A stretch of 64,000 nucleotides of DNA, from NCBI GenBank assembly GCA_024403455.1, contig JAKSRR010000006.1:47171-111170 (forward strand). Reading direction: 5' to 3'. Both the position numbers and the translations under genes were made by a program. Under the pieces are notes generated by a model, which did no database searches, was not told the DNA's origin, and worked only from the letters and a program-made list of their open reading frames with translations. Source of the stretch: Lachnospiraceae bacterium (lineage in GTDB: Bacteria > Bacillota > Clostridia > Lachnospirales > Lachnospiraceae). Of this stretch, positions 17,039-25,274 are shown in pieces. How positions within the stretch are numbered: the first letter of the stretch is position 1; each line of letters begins with the position of its first letter.

Positions 17039-18344
17039 TTGTGGAGCTAGTTTTATCAAAGGGGCGCTGTTTGTAGACGGCAAGATTGTTTTTGAGACCA
17101 AAAGACAGTCTCCAGTGGTGCATGAAAGAAACATTCCGATTATAGAACCCATTCAAGTTAAAGCACTAGAAGAACTGGTGGTGCAAATTCTAAAAGTGTT
17201 AACGAAGCATCTGCCAGATAATAAATACACAGTATGCGTTTCAAATGAAATGCATGGTTTTTTGTTGGTTGATGAATGTGGAGAACCGGTAACAGACTAT
17301 ATTTCATGGCAGGTTTGTTTAGGCGGTGGTTTAGGAAAAAAGTATTTTGAACAGACATGTTTTTATGAAGAGATAAAAAACACAGGGATGCAACTTAGAG
17401 AGGGACTTCCTTTATGTAACTTGTGGGCTCTATTGCACCAAGAATTTCCTCAATATGAAGTATCACAAAAGACAAAGTACAGATTTTGTGATTTGGGAAG
17501 TTATATTATAGAGAGAATAAGTGGTATGAAGATGGAGAGCCATCCAACAAATGCTGGAGGCACAGGGTTATTTGATCTTCGTAGTGGAGAATTTAACAGG
17601 AAACTGATTGACGCAGTGGTTAGTGACACTGGTTATTGCGTAGAGTTTCCGATGATTGGTACTAAAAAGTATGTAGATGGCAATGTAACATATAAGCCGG
17701 CTATTGGGGATCATCAAGCAGCCTTGTTAGGTGCGAACATGAGTGAAAAGGGTCTGTCGTTTAATTTGGGGACTGGAGCACAGGTTGCAGTTGTTAGGCC
17801 AATGTACAATATATCCGATAGATGGCAGGTACAACCTTACTTCGACGGAAAATACGTTCACAGAATTCCGTTTTTACCTTCTGGAAGAGGGCTTAATGTA
17901 TATTTTAGATTTTTTAAAAGTATTTTTGAAGCGGTCAATGTTAGTATAGAAGATTCTTTATTATGGACAGCAATTCAGCGGACATCAGAAAAAACATTGA
18001 ATCCCAAACTGACTGTGGATTTAAGCTTCTTTGAAAATAAAGTTACAGATCATACAGTTGGAAGTATACAGAATATAGGAGAGTATGACCTGACTTTTGA
18101 AAATGTAGTTGTTTCTATTTTATGCCAAATGTCTGAAAACTTTATGGAAGCATCAAGGACTCTTTTAGACGATGAATTAAATACAATACAAGAAATATGT
18201 TTTACCGGAGGGATTGCTGAAAGGTTTAAACGAATAAGAGAAGAAATAGTATCGAATTTCCCGACAGATGTTGTTGTGAGAATGACAGATAAGGAAACCT
18301 TCTTAGGATTAAATAGGTATGCCAATTTAGTAAATGAGGACTAG
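17019..18344 (+). CDS. FGGY-family carbohydrate kinase (sedoheptulokinase-like)
   Basis: ATP-dependent sugar kinase of the FGGY family. 441 residues, slightly short for the family (about 500). The N-terminal phosphate motif is AIDCGASFIKG with Asp7. The sugar-binding strand reads SNEMHGFLLVDECGEPV (75-91), closest by eye to sedoheptulokinase/xylulokinase patterns (SSQMHG). The catalytic Asp is Asp231 in IGDHQAALLG, and the second ATPase motif is LGTGAQ (250-255). It overlaps the cyclase gene by 20 bases and ends one base before the TPP-enzyme ATG. The tight coupling suggests it makes the phosphorylated substrate for the cyclase or phosphorylates its product. The exact sugar is unknown. Confidence 0.82.
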   Translation: MNTIAIDCGASFIKGALFVDGKIVFETKRQSPVVHERNIPIIEPIQVKALEELVVQILKVLTKHLPDNKYTVCVSNEMHGFLLVDECGEPVTDYISWQVCLGGGLGKKYFEQTCFYEEIKNTGMQLREGLPLCNLWALLHQEFPQYEVSQKTKYRFCDLGSYIIERISGMKMESHPTNAGGTGLFDLRSGEFNRKLIDAVVSDTGYCVEFPMIGTKKYVDGNVTYKPAIGDHQAALLGANMSEKGLSFNLGTGAQVAVVRPMYNISDRWQVQPYFDGKYVHRIPFLPSGRGLNVYFRFFKSIFEAVNVSIEDSLLWTAIQRTSEKTLNPKLTVDLSFFENKVTDHTVGSIQNIGEYDLTFENVVVSILCQMSENFMEASRTLLDDELNTIQEICFTGGIAERFKRIREEIVSNFPTDVVVRMTDKETFLGLNRYANLVNED

Positions 18345-18345
18345 A

Positions 18346-20139
18346 ATGAGAATTAAAGTATCAGATTATATTGCTAATTTTCTGTGCGAAAAAAACATAA
18401 ATACAGTGTTTACTGTGGTTGGTGGTGGCGCGATGCATCTAAACGACTCATTTGGACACCACGAACAAATCCGATGTATTTATAATCACCATGAACAAGC
18501 ATGTGCTATGGCGGCTGAAGGATATGCAAAATATACTAATGTGCCAGCTGTAGTTTGTGTTACGAGTGGTCCTGGTGCAATTAATGCTTTGAATGGAATT
18601 GCAGGGGCCTATCAGGATTCGGCTCCGATGTTGGTGTTTACAGGTCAAGTAAAGCGTGCACTTCTTGAGAAAGAAAGTGGTTTGGAATTACGGACTTTGG
18701 GTGGACAAGAGTTTGATATCGTTTCTGCAGTTGGGAAGATGACAAAGTACGCGGAAACGGTCATGGATCCAGAGAAGATTCGGTGCTATCTTGAAAAAAT
18801 GTATTATATGGCAACTACAGGAAGAAAAGGCCCTTGCTTGCTAGATATCCCTATTGATGTGCAGGGAGCATATATTGAAACGGAGTTTTTAGAATCGTAT
18901 GATTTCGATAGAGAGACTCTTAATAATTATGTAGATTGGGAACTACTTGTCGATAAACTAGAACAAGCGGAGCGCCCGATTATTTATGCTGGCAATGGGA
19001 TACGCTATTCTGGAGGAATGGAGTTGTTTCGAGAGCTGATTGAGAAATATCAGATTCCGGTTGTTACATGTTGGGATAGTATTGACCTGATTGAAACTGA
19101 CCATCCTTTATATTGTGGTAGAGCGGGAATTATGGGAGACAGACCCGGGAATTTTGCCGTTCAAAATAGTGATTTTCTTCTGTGTATTGGAAACAGACTT
19201 AGTATATATCAGGTTGGCTATAATATTAGCACGTGGGCAAGAGGCGCATATGTTGTTGCTGTAGATATTGATGAAAATGAGTTGAAGAAGCCGATTATAA
19301 GGGTTGATTTACCAATCTGTATGGATGCAAAGGCCTTTATGGATGCAATGATAGAAAAGATAGAAGGGCCTAGTACTGCAGAAGCGTGGAGAAAACAATG
19401 CCTCATATGGAAAGAAAAGTATCCTGTTGTGATGCAGAAACAGAGGATGCAAAGACAAACAAATGTGTATGCATTTATCGAACAACTTAGTAAGATGTTG
19501 CCAGACAGAGCATGTACTGTTGTGTCAAATGGCTCAGCAAGTGTGGTAGGTAGTGCTGCATATTTTATAGGAAAAGATAGTCGCTTTATTATGAATTGTG
19601 CAATGTCCTCTATGGGATACGGATTGCCAGCTGCTATTGGCGCTGGCATTGCGATGAATGGGAAGCAAGCTGTTGTATGTATTGAAGGTGACGGAAGTAT
19701 AATGATGAATTTGCAGGAACTGGCGACAGTGGTTGCAAATCGTCTTCCAATTAAAATTTTTGTGATAAATAACAATGGATACCATCAAATTCGACAGACT
19801 CAGACAAATATATTCGGAAATGGTCTAGTGGGTGTTGGACCGGAAAGTAAGGATTTGCTTTTTCCGAATTTTGAGAAACTTTCAGAAGCTTTTGGAATTA
19901 TTTATAAAAAAATAGTGGAAAATAGTGAAAGTGATCTTGTTATCAGAGAGATTTTAAGAAATGATGAACCAGTATTATGCGAAGTATTTGTTGATATTGA
20001 GCAGAAGTTTGAACCGAAATCCGCAACGAAGAGGCTTCCAGATGGCTCGCTATATAGCCCACCCTTGGAAGATCTTGCGCCATTCTTATCTAGAGAAGAA
20101 TTGAAACAAAATATGTATATACCGATGATTGAGGAGTAG
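18346..20139 (+). CDS. Acetolactate-synthase-like thiamine pyrophosphate enzyme
   Basis: Full three-domain ThDP enzyme of about 597 residues. The catalytic glutamate is Glu50 (YNHHEQACAMAAEGYA). The central FAD/nucleotide-type domain spans about 195-340. The diphosphate motif is GDGSIMMN (448-455), with NNN at 475-477. It is not the biosynthetic ilvB, as no small subunit gene is adjacent and it lies among CDP-sugar genes. The nearest characterised idea is YerE of yersiniose synthesis, which adds an acyl unit from pyruvate to a CDP-4-keto-3,6-dideoxy sugar. IolD-type ring hydrolases are related too. The ATG at 18346 is preceded by TGAGGAC, so the start 12 bases upstream is rejected. Confidence 0.85.
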   Translation: MRIKVSDYIANFLCEKNINTVFTVVGGGAMHLNDSFGHHEQIRCIYNHHEQACAMAAEGYAKYTNVPAVVCVTSGPGAINALNGIAGAYQDSAPMLVFTGQVKRALLEKESGLELRTLGGQEFDIVSAVGKMTKYAETVMDPEKIRCYLEKMYYMATTGRKGPCLLDIPIDVQGAYIETEFLESYDFDRETLNNYVDWELLVDKLEQAERPIIYAGNGIRYSGGMELFRELIEKYQIPVVTCWDSIDLIETDHPLYCGRAGIMGDRPGNFAVQNSDFLLCIGNRLSIYQVGYNISTWARGAYVVAVDIDENELKKPIIRVDLPICMDAKAFMDAMIEKIEGPSTAEAWRKQCLIWKEKYPVVMQKQRMQRQTNVYAFIEQLSKMLPDRACTVVSNGSASVVGSAAYFIGKDSRFIMNCAMSSMGYGLPAAIGAGIAMNGKQAVVCIEGDGSIMMNLQELATVVANRLPIKIFVINNNGYHQIRQTQTNIFGNGLVGVGPESKDLLFPNFEKLSEAFGIIYKKIVENSESDLVIREILRNDEPVLCEVFVDIEQKFEPKSATKRLPDGSLYSPPLEDLAPFLSREELKQNMYIPMIEE

Positions 20140-20142
20140 ATA

Positions 20143-20883
20143 ATGGGAAAATTATCAGGGAAAGTTGCATTGGTTACCGGTGGAACCTCTGGAATAGGAG
20201 GCGCATCAGTAGAACTCTTTGCGGTGGAAGGCGCGAGTGTTATTGCTGTGGCGAGAAACACTGAGAGAGGCGAACAGTTTGCGAGTGAACTGAGAATTAG
20301 AGGGTATAGTGTAGAATTTTATTGTTGTGATGTGGCGAATAGGTTGGATCTAGAAAAATTGAAGTGTTATATTGAGCAGAAATATGGAAGACTTGATATT
20401 TTGTTTAATAATGCAGGTTTACTTCGAACCGCCGCGTTGGAGGAAATTACGGACGAAGACTGGGATGCGATGTATGATACGAATGTAAAAGCTGTAATGC
20501 ATACTTGCCAGCTTTTTTTTCCTATGTTAAAAGAAGCGAGAGGCGTTGTTTTAAATAATGCCTCTATAAATGGGTTACACTCTTATATAAAAGGTGTAAG
20601 AAGCTATATGTATGCGTCTACAAAATCGGCATTAATTCAGTTTACTAAATATTTAGCTAAGAATTATGCTCCGGATATTCGAGTGAATGCATTATGTCCA
20701 GGGATAACGGTAACAAATCTATTTACTAATAGAGATTTTTCTAGATTTAAAGATTCGAATTTATTAGGTAGAATGGCCGATCCTATGGAAATTGCAAAAG
20801 TTGCATTGTTTTTATGCTCTGATGATTCTTCTTTTATTACAGGGGCGACAATAGTTGCTGATGGTGGAGAAACTATTAAGTAA
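20143..20883 (+). CDS. Classical short-chain dehydrogenase/reductase
   Basis: 246 residues, a classical SDR. Cofactor motif TGGTSGIG (12-19), NNAG (89-92), catalytic Ser141, Tyr157 and Lys161 (YASTK). GAGGAG lies just upstream within the end of the preceding gene, three bases away. In context it should oxidise or reduce a hydroxyl/ketone of the sugar or carbocycle produced by the block. Substrate cannot be read from sequence. 92 bases separate it from the next gene, the largest gap inside the block. Confidence 0.88.
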   Translation: MGKLSGKVALVTGGTSGIGGASVELFAVEGASVIAVARNTERGEQFASELRIRGYSVEFYCCDVANRLDLEKLKCYIEQKYGRLDILFNNAGLLRTAALEEITDEDWDAMYDTNVKAVMHTCQLFFPMLKEARGVVLNNASINGLHSYIKGVRSYMYASTKSALIQFTKYLAKNYAPDIRVNALCPGITVTNLFTNRDFSRFKDSNLLGRMADPMEIAKVALFLCSDDSSFITGATIVADGGETIK

Positions 20884-20975
20884 CAAACATATAGCAATTG
20901 TGAAATATGCAGAAACATATTTACGTAATATGAATCTGGCGTCCGATAAAATGTGTTAGAAAAAGAGATTGATTT

Positions 20976-21887
20976 ATGAATAATGTAATTGTTACCGGTG
21001 CAACATCCATGATTGGAATTGCTACAATCAAAGCACTAATTTTGCATGGCGTTAGGATTTTTGCGATTTCTCGTAAAGATAGTAAGCGAAGATGCGCATT
21101 ACCAACGTCTGAGTTGATTACGTATATTGAGTGTGATTTAGATTCACTCGGGAAGATTAATTTTGAAGAAGCGTGTGATACGTTGTTTCATTTTGGGTGG
21201 GGGTTTACGGATCGAACTACAAGAGATAATCCCTATCTGCAACTGAAGAATGTGCAGTATACGTTAGATGCTGTTGAACTTGCAAAGCGAAGTGGCTGTA
21301 AGGTATTTATTGGAGCCGGCTCTCAGGCTGAATATGGTTTTCAAAATAATCTCATTGATGAGAATGCGCAGGAGCGTCCTACGGTCTGTTATGGTATTAC
21401 GAAATTAGCCGCTGGAAAACTTGCACGAAAACTCTGTGAACAATACGAAATGCTTTGCATATGGACAAGAATATTTAGTGTGTATGGTGTCAATGATTCA
21501 GATAATGTGATGACATCCTATGCAGTGAATCAATTCCTAAAAGGTGAAAAGGCATATTTTTCAAAAGGATTACAAATCTGGAATTATTTATTTGAAGAAG
21601 ATGCTGGGAATTATTTTTATGCTATAGGCGAGAATGCAAAAGAAAGTATGATTCTGAATGTTGCAGGGTGTGAGAATAAGCCACTTCGAGAGTTTGTACA
21701 GGAAATGGTCAAGGCGTTAGGTAAGGATTTTCAGTATGAGTTTAGTGATGAAGAATCGGCATCTTACAATGGAATTGAACCTTGCATAAATAAGCTTGAA
21801 TCATTAACTGGATATGTGCCAACGGTTAGTTTTGAAGAAGGAATTAAACGTATTCTGGAAAGAAGAATAAGTGATGAAAAAAATTAG
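20976..21887 (+). CDS. NAD-dependent epimerase/dehydratase family protein (extended SDR)
   Basis: 303 residues. Extended-SDR features: TGATSMIG (7-14) as the NAD-binding turn, a HFGWGF segment around residue 72, Tyr139-x3-Lys143 (YGITK) and RIFSVYG near residue 158. It resembles the nucleotide-sugar reductases and epimerases of 3,6-dideoxy pathways (RfbJ, RfbS, and YerF of yersiniose), which act on the 4-keto or on the added side chain. A final reduction in this locus is a reasonable role. AAAGAGATTG precedes the ATG. The next gene overlaps its 3' end by 14 bases. Confidence 0.87.
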   Translation: MNNVIVTGATSMIGIATIKALILHGVRIFAISRKDSKRRCALPTSELITYIECDLDSLGKINFEEACDTLFHFGWGFTDRTTRDNPYLQLKNVQYTLDAVELAKRSGCKVFIGAGSQAEYGFQNNLIDENAQERPTVCYGITKLAAGKLARKLCEQYEMLCIWTRIFSVYGVNDSDNVMTSYAVNQFLKGEKAYFSKGLQIWNYLFEEDAGNYFYAIGENAKESMILNVAGCENKPLREFVQEMVKALGKDFQYEFSDEESASYNGIEPCINKLESLTGYVPTVSFEEGIKRILERRISDEKN

Positions 21888-22845
21888 TGTTATTGTTCCC
21901 TGTTACAATGAAGAAGAAAATATTCCTTTTGCATACGCTGCTATAAAAGCGCAGCTGGATTTACTTGGTGACAAATATGATTATGAGATACTTTTTGCAG
22001 ATAATGGATCTTCTGATCGGTCGGAAGAAGTTTTTGAAAAGATTGCTGCCGATGATAAAAATGTAAAAGTAATATTTAATCAGACAAATTTCGGACCAGA
22101 TCGTTCTGTGACAAATTTGTATAAAAGGACCACGGGAGAACTAATTATTGGAATATGCTGTGATTTGCAGGAACCTCCAGAAATGATACCAGAATTTGTT
22201 AAATGTTGGGAAGAGACACATTGTGATGTGGTTTTTGGGCAGAAGACAAAAAGCAGGGAGAATCCGATTAAGTTTCTTTGCAGAAAAATGTATTATGGAA
22301 TCATTGATGGAATGAGTGATTGTAAGCAGTTCCATCAGGTGACGGGATTTGGGCTTATTACGAAAGAAGTCCGAGATATTATTCTACAGGAAAAGAGTCA
22401 GGATCCAGAGATGAATCTTCGGCATATTGTGCCTCAGTATGGATTTGATGTGAAACTTTTACCATATACACAGAGGAAACGAGAACGTGGAAAAAGTTCC
22501 TATAATTTATATAGATATTATGATTTTGCAATTTCCAGTTTGTGTTCTACGTCTATAAAGCCGCTCCGATTGATGACTATTTTTGGCATGACTACATCAT
22601 TTGTTTGTTTTGTTGTAGCCATCGTATATTTCATATATAAATTAACGCATTGGTACACTTTTGATGCTGGGATGGCACCGATTGTGATTGGACTGTTTTT
22701 TATTGCGGGTGTACTGTTGTTATGCATGGGCATCTTGGGAGAGTATGTTAGCATATTGATGCGTAGAGTTACAGACCGTCCTATTGTTGTAGAAAAACGA
22801 ACGCTCAATATGGACGAAGATAGAAAGACTGATGAAGATAAGTAA
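21874..22845 (+). CDS. GT2 glycosyltransferase with two C-terminal membrane helices
   Basis: Polyprenyl-phosphate-sugar synthase-like enzyme of the DPM1/GtrB type. Begins KKISVIVPCYNEEENI. Acidic motifs are ADNGSSDRS near residue 50 and CCDLQEPPEMI near 97, and KRERGKSSYNLYRY is near 206. Two hydrophobic helices near residues 230-255 and 265-295 anchor it to the membrane. It should transfer a sugar from a nucleotide to undecaprenyl phosphate at the cytosolic face. The ATG at 21874 directly follows an in-frame GTG. It overlaps both neighbours, so expression is coupled. Confidence 0.9.
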   Translation: MKKISVIVPCYNEEENIPFAYAAIKAQLDLLGDKYDYEILFADNGSSDRSEEVFEKIAADDKNVKVIFNQTNFGPDRSVTNLYKRTTGELIIGICCDLQEPPEMIPEFVKCWEETHCDVVFGQKTKSRENPIKFLCRKMYYGIIDGMSDCKQFHQVTGFGLITKEVRDIILQEKSQDPEMNLRHIVPQYGFDVKLLPYTQRKRERGKSSYNLYRYYDFAISSLCSTSIKPLRLMTIFGMTTSFVCFVVAIVYFIYKLTHWYTFDAGMAPIVIGLFFIAGVLLLCMGILGEYVSILMRRVTDRPIVVEKRTLNMDEDRKTDEDK

Positions 22846-24079
22846 GAATCCTTACATATGGAATAGCATAGCAGGTATCATTAATGCATCCCAAGCAATC
22901 ATTCTGGGAATGGTTATTACAAGAACAAACGGCTTGGGAGACGCAGGAATTTTAGCACTCGCTTTTTCTTTAGGAAACTTGTTTATGAATGTAGGACACT
23001 TTGGTGTTCGAAAGTTTCAAGTGACGGATGTAAAGAATGAATACTCTTTCTCAGATTATTTTTCTATTCGTATACTTACGGTTGCACTCATGCTTCTTGC
23101 CTGTGGACTATATCTTCTGATTGTAGGGAGAAGCAGAGCTTACGATTTTTCGAAGGTTATTACCATTCTGATGATGTGCTGCATATATGCGATGGAGTCC
23201 ATGGAAGATGTATTTTGGGGATTTTACCAGTTAAAAAATCGACTGGATATAGGCGGAAAAATCTTTTCGATTCGCTGGCTATGCATCATGGGGGCAGTTT
23301 CAGGCGTACTTTATTGGAAGCAGAATTTGCTGTTGGCTTCTGTAGTTGGTGTTGTTGTTAGCGGTCTAGTTCTTTGTATCTCCTTAGCAATAACGTATCC
23401 GTCATTTAGAGAAACAATAAAGTGGAAGACGACAAAACATAGCTTTGGCATTATTAAAGCCTGCTTCCCATTATTTCTTGCTGGTTTCTTGTCTTACTAT
23501 GTAACCAGCTCACCCAAGTATGCCATAGATAAATATTTTAATAGCGAGGTGCAGGCATGCTACAGCTTTGTGTCTATGCCGGTATTCGTTATAGATTTAT
23601 TGAATATGTTTTTGTATATGCCGATATTGGTAAGCATGGCAGGGGAGTGGGAAACTGGCAATGTAGAGGCATTTCTAAAAAGAATAAAAAGACAGGTGCT
23701 TTTTATTGTAGGTATATCAGGAGCTTGTTTGCTTGGCGGATTCTTCTTGGGAATACCAGTGCTTTCCGTGTTGTATGGCGTAGAACTAACTGAATACAAA
23801 GGTGTATTAATGCTTCTTTTAGGTGCAGGTGCATTTTTGGCTTTTTCAGGTTTCTTTGTTACGGTACTTACAATTCTCCGAAAGCAGTTTGTAGCTATGG
23901 GTATTTATGGAATAGCCGCGTTATTTGCGCTACTGTTTATGAACCCGATGATGCAGAAACATGGACTGGAGGGTGGAGTCATATATTATATTCTATTGAT
24001 GGCCGCGATTTCCGTAGCTTATTTAGTATGTATTATCGTATTTATCACCAAAAAGAAAAAAGGGATGCATGATGAATAA
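22832..24079 (+). CDS. Oligosaccharide flippase (Wzx-like)
   Basis: 415 residues with about 12 hydrophobic segments in the MATE/MVF-like arrangement of polysaccharide exporters. It begins with an NSIAGIINASQAIILGMVI segment typical of Wzx N-termini and ends with a short Lys-rich tail. It should flip undecaprenyl-linked sugar or repeat units across the plasma membrane. It overlaps the GT2 gene by 14 bases and the rfbG gene by 11. Substrate specificity cannot be predicted. Confidence 0.88.
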   Translation: MKISKNPYIWNSIAGIINASQAIILGMVITRTNGLGDAGILALAFSLGNLFMNVGHFGVRKFQVTDVKNEYSFSDYFSIRILTVALMLLACGLYLLIVGRSRAYDFSKVITILMMCCIYAMESMEDVFWGFYQLKNRLDIGGKIFSIRWLCIMGAVSGVLYWKQNLLLASVVGVVVSGLVLCISLAITYPSFRETIKWKTTKHSFGIIKACFPLFLAGFLSYYVTSSPKYAIDKYFNSEVQACYSFVSMPVFVIDLLNMFLYMPILVSMAGEWETGNVEAFLKRIKRQVLFIVGISGACLLGGFFLGIPVLSVLYGVELTEYKGVLMLLLGAGAFLAFSGFFVTVLTILRKQFVAMGIYGIAALFALLFMNPMMQKHGLEGGVIYYILLMAAISVAYLVCIIVFITKKKKGMHDE

Positions 24080-25202
24080 TTTTTATAAAGATAAGAAAGT
24101 CTTAATTACTGGTCACACAGGCTTCAAGGGAGCCTGGATGGTGCAGATGCTTACAGATATGGGGGCAAAGGTATATGGATATGCCCTTCCTTCACCAACG
24201 GACCCGGCGCTTTTTAACTTGTTAAAATTGGAAAATAAGATGGAAAGCGAGAAGGGTGATATTCGTGACCTATTTCATCTGATGACTTTCTTTAAAAAGG
24301 TGCAGCCAGAGATTGTAATTCATATGGCAGCGCAACCTATTGTTCGTACATCTTATCAGGACCCCGTTGGAACTTACGAGACCAACGTTATGGGGACAGT
24401 AAATGTCTTAGAATGCATTAAACAGACAGCTTCTGTAAAGTCTTTTGTAAATGTTACAACGGATAAAGTATATAGAAACAATGAATGGGAGCGTGGCTAT
24501 AGAGAAGAGGATGAGTTATGTGGTTATGATCCATACAGTAATTCAAAGTCCTGTTCAGAGCTGGTAACAGATAGTTATCGTAACTCCTTTTTTGCAAGTT
24601 TACGAGAACTACAGGATATAAATGATGGCAATCTGCATTCTATGGATAATTATCCGGCAGAAATATCAGGAAAGAGAATATGTGCTATTTCAACCTGCCG
24701 TGCGGGAAATGTAATCGGTGGCGGTGATTTTGCAAAAGACAGAATTATTCCAGATTGTTTTCGCGCAGTGAAAGTAGGAGATGAGATTGTTGTTAGAAAT
24801 CCACATTCTACCAGACCCTATCAACATGTGCTTGAACCTGTGACGGCTTATTTAAAATTGGCTATGATGCAGTATAGAAATCCAGCACTTGCATCTGCAT
24901 ATAACATAGGCCCAGGGGATAAAGACTGTTTGACAACAGGATCTATTGTGAATCTTTTCTGCCTAAAATGGGAAACATTAACAGGCGAGCCGGCAAGTTG
25001 GAAAAATGTTTCGTTAGAGGGTCCTCACGAGGCAAACTTCCTGAAACTAGATTGTCAGAAGGCCAGAGACAAGTGGCAGTGGTCACCTGTCTGGAATATA
25101 GATAAAGCCATGGATATGGTGGTAGCCTGGTATGCCTATCTTTTAAGAGGTCATGATTTGCAGGAAATAACGAAAAAGCAAATTGAGGAGTATCTAGCAT
25201 AA
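24069..25202 (+). CDS. rfbG: CDP-glucose 4,6-dehydratase
   Basis: Extended SDR that converts CDP-glucose to CDP-4-keto-6-deoxyglucose, between the reactions of RfbF and RfbH. 377 residues, the usual length. The NAD turn is TGHTGFKG (about 14-21). The catalytic Tyr-Lys pair is in YDPYSNSK, and VTTDKVYRN carries the acid-base residues. RTSYQDPVGTYETNVMGT is typical of RfbG. Two adjacent ATG codons (24069 and 24072) can start it. It is the last enzyme gene of the CDP-sugar set and is separated from rfbH by the eight-gene block. Confidence 0.95.
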   Translation: MMNNFYKDKKVLITGHTGFKGAWMVQMLTDMGAKVYGYALPSPTDPALFNLLKLENKMESEKGDIRDLFHLMTFFKKVQPEIVIHMAAQPIVRTSYQDPVGTYETNVMGTVNVLECIKQTASVKSFVNVTTDKVYRNNEWERGYREEDELCGYDPYSNSKSCSELVTDSYRNSFFASLRELQDINDGNLHSMDNYPAEISGKRICAISTCRAGNVIGGGDFAKDRIIPDCFRAVKVGDEIVVRNPHSTRPYQHVLEPVTAYLKLAMMQYRNPALASAYNIGPGDKDCLTTGSIVNLFCLKWETLTGEPASWKNVSLEGPHEANFLKLDCQKARDKWQWSPVWNIDKAMDMVVAWYAYLLRGHDLQEITKKQIEEYLA

Positions 25203-25274
25203 TCGAGGACGTGAAGTCGTCGCATAGGAACGGCTACGTGTATGAAGAAATACGTTCATAAGTCGAAGTAGTAT

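Noticed and set aside
18346-20139. Calling the TPP enzyme ilvB
   Set aside because: No small subunit or other ilv genes adjacent, and the context is CDP-sugar synthesis.
25203-25274. Hairpin-like sequence between rfbG and the next gene
   Set aside because: Short imperfect repeats without a T run, not convincing as a terminator or regulatory RNA.
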